Origin: an uncultured Alphaproteobacteria bacterium
Lineage (GTDB): Bacteria > Pseudomonadota > Alphaproteobacteria > Rhodobacterales > Rhodobacteraceae
DNA length: 64,000 nucleotides
Assembly: GCA_902600895.1 (NCBI GenBank)
Contig: CACKLF010000001.1
Location: 62,001 to 126,000, forward strand
Direction: 5' to 3'
In this document: positions 10,497 through 17,323 of the stretch, in pieces
How positions within the stretch are numbered: position 1 is the first letter of the stretch
How the letters are laid out: the number at the start of each line of letters is the position of its first letter
The notes under the pieces: generated by a model
What the model was told of the DNA's origin: nothing
Databases searched by the model: none
Seen by the model: only the letters and a program-made list of their open reading frames with translations
Program-made: the position numbers and the translations under genes

Positions 10497-11966
10497 ATGA
10501 AATTATATTTTAAGTTCTTTAATTTATTGATTATTCCTTTTCTCATTAATGGTGCTGCCTTTTCAGACATAAATAAAACAACAGACCGTTATATAAGAGA
10601 TAAATATGGTTGTATGATAACCACACAGGACGGAATAAAACCCAAATTCAGTGAGAAAGAAAATGTATGGGTGAGTTCGATTCAAGGTTATGCTGATTTA
10701 AATCAAGATAAAATTCCTGAAATAATAGCAGGTTATGAACATGAATATTCTAAAAGAGGAGGTGTTTGGGCACGTACTACTTATCAATATGGTTTTTACA
10801 GTACAGATCCAAAATTTGTTCACCCATCTGGTACAAAGTTCCTAGCGGCAAGAACTATGCTTACTCAGGATTTTAATGGGGATGGCAAAGATGATGTTGT
10901 CTTTATCCAGCACGGACCAGATTTTGCTCCCTATGTTCCATATAGAAATGAAATTCTTTTAAGTCATAAAAAAGGATATAAAACTTTTTACCTACCAGGT
11001 GGAAAAAGTTTATATCATGGTGGTGCTGCAGGAGATTTTGATAATGATGGTGATATAGATATAGTCACTACACCAGGTTCAAATAACGAAATAAAAATTC
11101 TTCTTAACAATGGTTTTGGAAAATTCTCTGTAAGAAATATTAAAGGTTTTGGTCGAAATTATAATGTTAAAACATGGGATATAGATCAAGATGGAAATCT
11201 TGATCTGATCTTTGATGGACATGATGAAACAGTTACGATTTTATGGGGTTTGGGTAATGGTAGGTTTAAAAATAGTGGTATTGAATTTTCTCAATTAAAT
11301 TCATTTGATCTTCTACAAGATGCTGTTTTTCACAAAAAAGAAAATGGAAAAACAGATGTTATCATTGTATCAAGCAATGGCATTGATAAAAAATCTGCAC
11401 CTTATTTTGGATATTCTTTGGATAAACTTACTTTTAGTGGAAAAGAATTAATAGAAACCATTTCATTAGATAAACTCATAACATCCAGTTGGGGTGGTGA
11501 CTGGATAAATTTCATTCATGCTTGTGATTTAAAAAAAAATGGAACAATTGATATTATTTTTGAAAATAGTGGGGCATTAGGGAGATTCAGAAATTTAACA
11601 AACAAATATCTTTTTTTGGATAAAATTATATGGGAAAATACGGGTATTAAATATACAAGACATTTGGTTTTTGACCCTAACGACCATCTAATTCCAAAAG
11701 AAATTATTCCTCCAAACTTTTTTGGTGAAGATGAGATAGTTAAAAATTTGGGCATTTCTTTAAAAAAATATTTTCCTACTCAAACCTATGCACAAAAACC
11801 AAATGAGGAAAAGTTTTATATAAAACATAAAGGAATTATAGAAAGTATTTTTAGTGGGAAAACTATTTCAAATACAAGCGTAGCAGTAGAAAACGATCCC
11901 AACAAAGTCTCTCCACGTGTCAAAGAGATAATTGATAAAATGAAAAGTAATAAATCTTCAAAATAA
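10497..11966 (+). CDS. secreted FG-GAP/VCBS-repeat protein (cassette 3 cargo)
   Basis: signal peptide MKLYFKFFNLLIIPFLINGAAFS; DxNxDG repeats (QDFNGDGKDDVVF, GDFDNDGDIDIVT, WDIDQDGNLDLIF). Confidence 0.8.
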   Translation: MKLYFKFFNLLIIPFLINGAAFSDINKTTDRYIRDKYGCMITTQDGIKPKFSEKENVWVSSIQGYADLNQDKIPEIIAGYEHEYSKRGGVWARTTYQYGFYSTDPKFVHPSGTKFLAARTMLTQDFNGDGKDDVVFIQHGPDFAPYVPYRNEILLSHKKGYKTFYLPGGKSLYHGGAAGDFDNDGDIDIVTTPGSNNEIKILLNNGFGKFSVRNIKGFGRNYNVKTWDIDQDGNLDLIFDGHDETVTILWGLGNGRFKNSGIEFSQLNSFDLLQDAVFHKKENGKTDVIIVSSNGIDKKSAPYFGYSLDKLTFSGKELIETISLDKLITSSWGGDWINFIHACDLKKNGTIDIIFENSGALGRFRNLTNKYLFLDKIIWENTGIKYTRHLVFDPNDHLIPKEIIPPNFFGEDEIVKNLGISLKKYFPTQTYAQKPNEEKFYIKHKGIIESIFSGKTISNTSVAVENDPNKVSPRVKEIIDKMKSNKSSK

Positions 11967-11981
11967 AATAATTAACTAATT

Positions 11982-12392
11982 TTAAAACATATTTACCAAA
12001 GTCTTATCAACCACCTCTAGACTAAAATCAGACCATTGCTCTGGATACTCTCTTTCTAACTTCTCATCTTTCAGTCTTTTCTTCTTCACTATGGAATGAA
12101 CATGAGCACCTCTGAACTTCTTTCCACGAACTGATAGATATCCATTCATGTTTAAACATTCTGCAATTTGGTCAAAGGTCTTTCCTTTTTTTCTTTTTTC
12201 AGTGATTGTCTCATAAAGGAAGAATTGGTATTGTGAATACTGAGGAACATTAAGAGCAGGGTGACGAACGGTTATGGTGAAGCAAAAGAATGCGTCAGCA
12301 GGGAAAAGTGCATACCCACAACGCTTCTTATCCACCGTGGAGTGATTTTGAGAGGTGAATTTGCCTACTTCCTCCGTTTCCAAATTACCCAA
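11982..12392 (-). CDS. small HTH protein, minus-strand member (N-terminus uncertain; true start probably below 12324)
   Basis: KRKKGKTFDQIAECLNMNGYLSVRGKKFRGAHVHSIVKKKRLKDEKLE. Confidence 0.5.
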   Translation of the reverse strand: MGNLETEEVGKFTSQNHSTVDKKRCGYALFPADAFFCFTITVRHPALNVPQYSQYQFFLYETITEKRKKGKTFDQIAECLNMNGYLSVRGKKFRGAHVHSIVKKKRLKDEKLEREYPEQWSDFSLEVVDKTLVNMF

Positions 12393-12674
12393 AGATTTAA
12401 CGACCTAATCATTCCCTACAATCCAAGAAACTGGTCTGAGGAACAACAAGAGACTCACGACCTTATCAAGTCTCTTCATGATGGTGGTCTGCGTTATCGT
12501 AAGATTGCACAGCACTTGAATGAGAAGGGTATTAAGACTGCGAAGGGTAATGTTTGGAAGAATACTCAAGTCTATTCTGTTCTAAAGAGATATGAAGAGA
12601 AGATGTTCCGACAACAAATCGCAACAACCAAATACGAACCAGTTTGGTCAAAAATGTGGTTGGAATATGCCTGA
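12261..12674 (+). CDS. small HTH protein, plus-strand member (N-terminus uncertain; ORF reads through att2)
   Basis: LHDGGLRYRKIAQHLNEKGIKTAKGNVWKNTQVYSVLKRYEEK. Confidence 0.5.
   Translation: MTNGYGEAKECVSREKCIPTTLLIHRGVILRGEFAYFLRFQITQRFNDLIIPYNPRNWSEEQQETHDLIKSLHDGGLRYRKIAQHLNEKGIKTAKGNVWKNTQVYSVLKRYEEKMFRQQIATTKYEPVWSKMWLEYA
12309..12323 (-). repeat. cassette 3 right arm TGCATACCCACAACG
   Basis: located 1 nt before att2; reverse complement matches 15351..15365 at 12/15 with a perfect TGGGTATGCA. Confidence 0.55.
12325..12345 (+). other. att2: diverged glmS-tail copy TTCTTATCCACCGTGGAGTGA (reads F-L-S-T-V-E-stop)
   Basis: TYCACYGTGGA core shared with att1/att4; T-V-E-stop retained. Confidence 0.65.
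12346..12360 (+). repeat. cassette 4 left arm TTTTGAGAGGTGAAT
   Basis: starts right after the att2 stop; inverted partner ATTCACCTCTCTAAAA at 14468..14483 (11 bp perfect GAGAGGTGAAT). Confidence 0.75.
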
Positions 12675-12724
12675 TTATAAATTGTTTACATAAATTAACC
12701 TCTAAAGTTTTAACTATTAGAGAA

Positions 12725-12967
12725 TTATGGATTTGAGATCTGAAAAGCATTCCGTTTTATACCCACACAGTTAAAACCACTATTGTCACAAATAGTAATT
12801 TTGGTCACCCCATTTGTTGCAAGCGCCGGTGCGATTATGTTCGAAGAATACGGAATGGAAGCAATTGATAGAGCGATAAGTACTAAACCAATTAATATTG
12901 CTTTTTCGGTAGTTAGTGGTTGCATAATAACCTCACTTTCTTTTGGTTTAAAAAAATCAAATTTCAA
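12725..12967 (-). CDS. small membrane/exported protein of unknown function (start probably at internal MQPLTTEK)
   Basis: single TM segment ILIGLVLIALSIASIPYSSNIIAPALA then TICDNSGFNC. Confidence 0.5.
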   Translation of the reverse strand: MKFDFFKPKESEVIMQPLTTEKAILIGLVLIALSIASIPYSSNIIAPALATNGVTKITICDNSGFNCVGIKRNAFQISNP

Positions 12968-13104
12968 AATTTTAATGATTAAAATACCCGAATTGTATAT
13001 CTGTCGAAAAAATTTAATGAATTTTCATCTATTTATAAACTACTATGATTTTTCTATTCCAATACCGGTTATTAACTTACCCCTAAATCTTGCTTCTCAG
13101 TATA

Positions 13105-14361
13105 TCAAAAATCTTTCTCTTCCTTTGTGATATCTGTCTTTACTAACTGTTTTTCAAATTGCTTAGTTATCATTCTGATAAATTGTAAGGATTCTGGTAA
13201 AACCTCCTCAACACACTTATTTATCCTTTGCCGGTCTGTCAGAGAGTCATACATCGCTATAAGCATTCCATTTTCGTCTAACCACTTTTGATGCTCGGGG
13301 GTTGATACTTCCCACGCGGCATCCGTTATTTCATCCCAACTTGTTTGGGAAGGGAATTCAACCTCACCTTGGTCAACTGCCTTCTTCATCACAGCAAATA
13401 GTTTTTTTACTTCGTCCGCATAGGGAGCAGCACCTTCCTTTAGACAAATTGCTTTAAAGTTCCTATAATTTGCATAATGTGGCGCTAGGGCATCGTGTAT
13501 GAAACCACTTTGCTCGTCATTAAAACCTTCTATCCTTCTTGCGAGTCTCTCTTCTTCCAGTCTTCTCTTTTCTTCGTCCTCTGCTCTTTTTTCTTCTGCT
13601 ACTCTTACTATCTCGTCTTTGATATCTGCTAAGTCACGTAAACCAAGGTTAAATCCTATAATATATCCTTTTGTTGTTTGGCAGCGTTCAAAAAACAGAT
13701 CATCAGGCAAACTATTATTTTCATCGAACCTCTCTTGATAAATATCTATGAAACCGTCAATCTGCTGAAGAAAATTAAATGTATTTCTCATAAGACTTGT
13801 ATAGTTTCCGACTGCTGTAGAACCTAAAGATTCTGTTAACCATTGCTCGCAACTAGAGAAATTGGCGCTTAATAGCGCTACAATTACTATTGTTAATTCA
13901 TGTGAATCAGTTGCAATATTTTCATAATTACGTTCAATAATTTCTCCGTGTAAAACTCCCTCAGAGAAAGCAAAAGCATCACCACAAATCGCATCTAATT
14001 CTTCACTTGAACTGTTTGCTGTTCTGTTAGATCCTTTCATAAAGGTTTCTGAGAACAAGGGGATTTTTTGTAACTCTTCAAGTTTTGAGGTATTGAGTTC
14101 TGAAAAGTTTTCCACATAATTTGTATTCGTTATTGGATCGATAAAATCAGCACATTCTAAAACATTTGCATATAAGGACGCCATTTCAACAGGTGAGAAT
14201 GTTTCAGAGCGTACTACAAGTCCTAGTACTTTGGTTATATTAAATGGACTACTATTGAACTGTGCATAATCGAGTGAATTAATCGCTGATCCCTTAATTG
14301 GAATTGCCAAAAAAAATAAACTAAATATTAAACTAGTGATTACTCTATTGATCATTCGCAT
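13105..14361 (-). CDS. 418-aa secreted protein of unknown function (cassette 4 cargo)
   Basis: signal peptide MINRVITSLIFSLFFLAIPIKGSA; coiled-coil EEKRAEDEEKRRLEEERLARR. Confidence 0.7.
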   Translation of the reverse strand: MRMINRVITSLIFSLFFLAIPIKGSAINSLDYAQFNSSPFNITKVLGLVVRSETFSPVEMASLYANVLECADFIDPITNTNYVENFSELNTSKLEELQKIPLFSETFMKGSNRTANSSSEELDAICGDAFAFSEGVLHGEIIERNYENIATDSHELTIVIVALLSANFSSCEQWLTESLGSTAVGNYTSLMRNTFNFLQQIDGFIDIYQERFDENNSLPDDLFFERCQTTKGYIIGFNLGLRDLADIKDEIVRVAEEKRAEDEEKRRLEEERLARRIEGFNDEQSGFIHDALAPHYANYRNFKAICLKEGAAPYADEVKKLFAVMKKAVDQGEVEFPSQTSWDEITDAAWEVSTPEHQKWLDENGMLIAMYDSLTDRQRINKCVEEVLPESLQFIRMITKQFEKQLVKTDITKEEKDF

Positions 14362-14467
14362 ATCTGCAGGAAAACCTCCGTTAAGATTGATACAAGCAAG
14401 TTTATACGGTATACTTTATATTTCAATTTAAAAATGGAAACTGCCTTAATGATATCATGATTACTGT

Positions 14468-14483
14468 ATTCACCTCTCTAAAA
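14468..14483 (-). repeat. cassette 4 right arm ATTCACCTCTCTAAAA
   Basis: inverted repeat of 12346..12360, abuts att3. Confidence 0.75.
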
Positions 14484-14504
14484 CACTCAGTGACGGTTGA
14501 ATGA
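14484..14504 (+). other. att3: glmS-tail copy CACTCAGTGACGGTTGAATGA (reads H-S-V-T-V-E-stop) with no glmS upstream
   Basis: 18 nt identical to the real glmS 3' end at 9503..9520. Confidence 0.85.
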
Positions 14505-14926
14505 TGGGGTTGTGTGGATTTTAGGAGATAATCATTGAGTAGAAATATTGTAAAAATTCTAGATAAAGGGTTTTCCGATATCTCTGCTGGCGAGAAAATG
14601 CTGATTTCTTCGCCAGAAAAAATTTCAGATTTTATTTTTAACATACCCAAGGGTTCTTATTTAAGCATTAAAGAACTTAGGCGTGGACTAGCATTAAAAG
14701 CAGGAGCAGATAATACTTGTCCAGTAACAACGGGGATATTTCTGAGGATGGCAATTGAACAGCATAAAGATGATGTAACTTTCCCTTACTGGAGAGTTGT
14801 TAATGAAAAACACCCTGTAGTGAAAAAGTTAAACCTTGATGAAAATCAAATAAAAAAGAGGAGAGTTGATGAGGGAATACCATGCTAAGAAAAACCCACA
14901 CAACCCCACAAATCGTTCACTGTGGA
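14487..14926 (+). repeat. 440-bp perfect direct repeat, copy 2 (identical to 9503..9942)
   Basis: base-by-base comparison. Confidence 0.97.
14535..14888 (+). CDS. 117-aa possible ATL-family protein, second identical copy (cassette 5 cargo)
   Basis: identical protein and nucleotide sequence to 9551..9904. Confidence 0.6.
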   Translation: MSRNIVKILDKGFSDISAGEKMLISSPEKISDFIFNIPKGSYLSIKELRRGLALKAGADNTCPVTTGIFLRMAIEQHKDDVTFPYWRVVNEKHPVVKKLNLDENQIKKRRVDEGIPC

Positions 14927-14930
14927 GTAA
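14910..14930 (+). other. att4: glmS-tail copy AAATCGTTCACTGTGGAGTAA (reads K-S-F-T-V-E-stop)
   Basis: differs from att1 only at the E and stop codons. Confidence 0.8.
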
Positions 14931-14949
14931 GTTTCAAAGGACACACTTA
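14931..14949 (+). repeat. cassette 6 left arm GTTTCAAAGGACACACTTA
   Basis: starts right after the att4 stop; inverted partner TAAGTGCGTCCTTTGCAAC at 15310..15328, 17/19. Confidence 0.85.
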
Positions 14950-14961
14950 TAGGAGAAAAAT

Positions 14962-15303
14962 ATGAATTTTGGTCAAGCCGTTTCAAGTTGTTTTTCAAAT
15001 TATGTTACCCTTTCAGGGCGAGCATCGCGTTCTGAATATTGGTATTGGTGTTTATTCGTTTTTATTGGAAGTTTATGCACACTTATTGCTGATGGTTTTA
15101 TTTTAGGAAACATGGAAACCCAACCAATAAATTTGATATTCGCTTTGGCAACTTTTTTGCCTGGTCTTGCAGTGACAGTAAGAAGGTTACATGATGTTAA
15201 AAGAAGTGGTTGGTGGTTATTAATATCGCTAACTGGTATTGGTATTTTGCTATTACTATATTGGGCAGTTCAACCCTCTATTGATGAAGAGAATAAATAC
15301 TAA
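14962..15303 (+). CDS. DUF805 membrane protein (cassette 6 cargo)
   Basis: SRASRSEYWYWCLF and AVTVRRLHDVKRSGWWLL. Confidence 0.88.
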   Translation: MNFGQAVSSCFSNYVTLSGRASRSEYWYWCLFVFIGSLCTLIADGFILGNMETQPINLIFALATFLPGLAVTVRRLHDVKRSGWWLLISLTGIGILLLLYWAVQPSIDEENKY

Positions 15304-15309
15304 TGGTCT

Positions 15310-15328
15310 TAAGTGCGTCCTTTGCAAC
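15310..15328 (-). repeat. cassette 6 right arm TAAGTGCGTCCTTTGCAAC
   Basis: 17/19 inverted repeat of 14931..14949; ends 1 nt before att5. Confidence 0.85.
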
Positions 15329-15329
15329 A

Positions 15330-15350
15330 AAGTCCGTCACTATGGAATAG
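15330..15350 (+). other. att5: glmS-tail copy AAGTCCGTCACTATGGAATAG (reads K-S-V-T-M-E-stop)
   Basis: five of six codons match the GlmS C-terminus at amino-acid level. Confidence 0.8.
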
Positions 15351-15365
15351 TGCTATGGGTATGCA
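15351..15365 (+). repeat. cassette 7 left arm TGCTATGGGTATGCA
   Basis: starts right after the att5 stop; matches reverse complement of the cassette 3 right arm (12309..12323). Confidence 0.55.
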
Positions 15366-15447
15366 AATTTTTTATTTGTATGTCTTAATTTAAATTTAAA
15401 ATGAAATAATTTATAAAGATGACTCATATATGGAAAGATTAAGTTAG

Positions 15448-15873
15448 ATGCATTTATTGCACAATATAGTATCTGTAATTTTTTTGTTTGTATTTTCGAA
15501 TGCTCTATATGGTAAAACTATTCAAATTGCTTTCACTAAAGATGACTCCTACAGCATCGAAGTTGCACATGTCGATGTTGCTGATACCATTGAGTGGTTA
15601 CCCAAAAACGAGGGGCACAATGTAGAGTTTCTTATAGGTCCAAATGTTAACGCTTTGCCAAAAAAGTCTGTATTAAATGCTTTCTACGCTGTAACTTTTG
15701 ATTTACCTGGACTTTATTTGTATCAATGTACCCCACACGGTCATATGGGTATGCTAGGTTTAGTGGTTGTAGGGAATGACTTTCATAATCTAAAAGATAT
15801 CAGGGAACTAGAACTATCTAGGGTAGCAAAGTCAGTATTGCAAAGATTGATTAGAATTGCGGAGTCACATTAG
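15448..15873 (+). CDS. cupredoxin (pseudoazurin/plastocyanin-like) with signal peptide
   Basis: EGHNVEF...YQCTPHGHMGMLGLVVVG type-1 copper ligands. Confidence 0.85.
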   Translation: MHLLHNIVSVIFLFVFSNALYGKTIQIAFTKDDSYSIEVAHVDVADTIEWLPKNEGHNVEFLIGPNVNALPKKSVLNAFYAVTFDLPGLYLYQCTPHGHMGMLGLVVVGNDFHNLKDIRELELSRVAKSVLQRLIRIAESH

Positions 15874-15903
15874 CAAACAATCTAGGCAATTTTTGAACAT
15901 GTA

Positions 15904-15998
15904 GACCAAGTTTTATCAATCACCGCTAAACCAAAGTCAGATCAAACCTCTAGATTTCTTTTTCTAACTTTTCATCTTTCAGTCTTTTCTTTACTAAA
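15904..15998 (-). pseudogene. degenerate copy of the 3' part of the minus-strand HTH gene at 11982..12392
   Basis: ACCAAGTTTTATCAATCACCGCTAAACCAAAGTCAGATCA...TTTCTAACTTTTCATCTTTCAGTCTTTTCTT aligns to 11995..12086 by eye with gaps. Confidence 0.7.
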
Positions 15999-16142
15999 AA
16001 AAATACATATCTCTAGAAATATTCTGACAATACTTTTTAAGCCTAAAAAAACAGTTCTTGCACACACATTTAGGTCTAAATGTCTATCTAGCGATCAAAA
16101 TTATGAATTCCAGTTATTTATCAGCTTTAATGAGTTTTAGGG

Positions 16143-16424
16143 TCAAGACCAATATTCTTTTGATATAGTTTCAATTACTTCCTGGCTTTCCAATTCAACT
16201 CCAGCATCTGCTCTTTTTTTTGTAATATCTTCACGTTTAACTAAAATCTCAAAGTTTGCAGGGTTTTGTACTTCAGTGATGTCAAATACCTTGGTTTCAT
16301 CCGAGTTTGTTCCAGCCCATAGAATTTTTATCCCAAGTTCATTTAAGTCAGGTTCAATTTCCTTGTACATTTTCAACCAGGTATCAAAACCTTTAGTTAT
16401 TTTAAAAGTCGAAAGAAATTTCAT
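16143..16424 (-). CDS. small DUF3764-like protein
   Basis: MKFLSTFKITKGFDTWLKMYKEIEPDLNELGIKILWAGTNSDETKVFDITEVQNP; family assignment tentative. Confidence 0.5.
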   Translation of the reverse strand: MKFLSTFKITKGFDTWLKMYKEIEPDLNELGIKILWAGTNSDETKVFDITEVQNPANFEILVKREDITKKRADAGVELESQEVIETISKEYWS

Positions 16425-16620
16425 TAAGGTTCTCCTTATTAACTTTTTAGAATGTTATTTTTAACATTAATAACTATTTCATAGCTATTTTTTTAAGTCT
16501 ACCTTGAAATCATAAGAAGAAGATAGCCATAAAAAGTTCAAAGCATTTTAAAAAAAATTTGCTTTACGCAGCATATGATAAATACTTAAAATGAAATGCT
16601 ATGAAAAATGGAAGCCTTTT

Positions 16621-16950
16621 TTATTGTAATAATCCAACCATCAACTGCTTTTCAAAGGATCTTATCAGGTTTTTGTTTTCCTCTGAACAATCAAAAAGGA
16701 GTAGAGCTATATGCTTGTTGGGACCCATTCCAGACAACCTGATCACTTTTCGCAATTTCGTAGGATTCAAAGCATAGATATAAGAGCTTAAATATTACTC
16801 GAACCAATGTGGGCTGTTATAAAAAACACTACCTATCTGTTAAAAAAGTGTGGTTTCAAGTTCTTTTGTCCCAAAGCATAATTTTGTAAGACCTACAATA
16901 ACACACATTTGTTTGTACTGATCTTCAATTTCACCTTGGGAAAATACTGG
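16621..16950 (-). pseudogene. decayed coding region with in-frame stops
   Basis: one minus frame reads PVFSQGEIEDQYKQMCVIVGLTKLCFGTKELETTLF*QIGSVFYNSPHWFE*YLSSYIYALNPTKLRKVIRLSGMGPNKHIALLLFDCSEENKNLIRSFEKQLMVGLLQ*. Confidence 0.5.
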
Positions 16951-17323
16951 TTATGAGAATGACATTTTAGAGAAATTAAAAGCAACAGTTTTTTGAAAGC
17001 TTCACATCTGCAACCTCTTCCAAAACTAAGAAATGAAATTTATTTTACATTTGAATAGTATGAAATTTAAGTAACTTACATAGCGTAATGCAAAAAAGAA
17101 CTTATGCAAAAATGCTAACAAGGTTGACACAGCCCAAGACTTAGAAGAGTAAGTTAAAGATAAGAGCAAAGTCTGGAAAACAAATGGTATCATGGCTAGA
17201 CAGAGTTAGAGACGATATAAAAATAAGATAAAAAAAATCTTAGAAAAATGTGAAATAAAGCATTTCACAGGTTTATTAGAAGTAAATTATTTGTAAATAT
17301 ACCAGTTTAAAAATAAGTAGAAG

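Noticed and set aside
12783-13130. 115-aa plus-strand ORF
   Set aside because: antisense to the small TM protein and the end of the 418-aa gene; composition looks like a frame shadow
9500-14930. Tn7 or CRISPR-associated transposon at attTn7
   Set aside because: no tnsABCD/cas genes, tails lie inside the repeats, and insertion position relative to the glmS stop does not fit Tn7
9521-15328. Classical integron attC sites
   Set aside because: no RYYYAAC...GTTRRRY pair at the junctions and no intI; cargo lies on both strands. Only the structural analogy is retained
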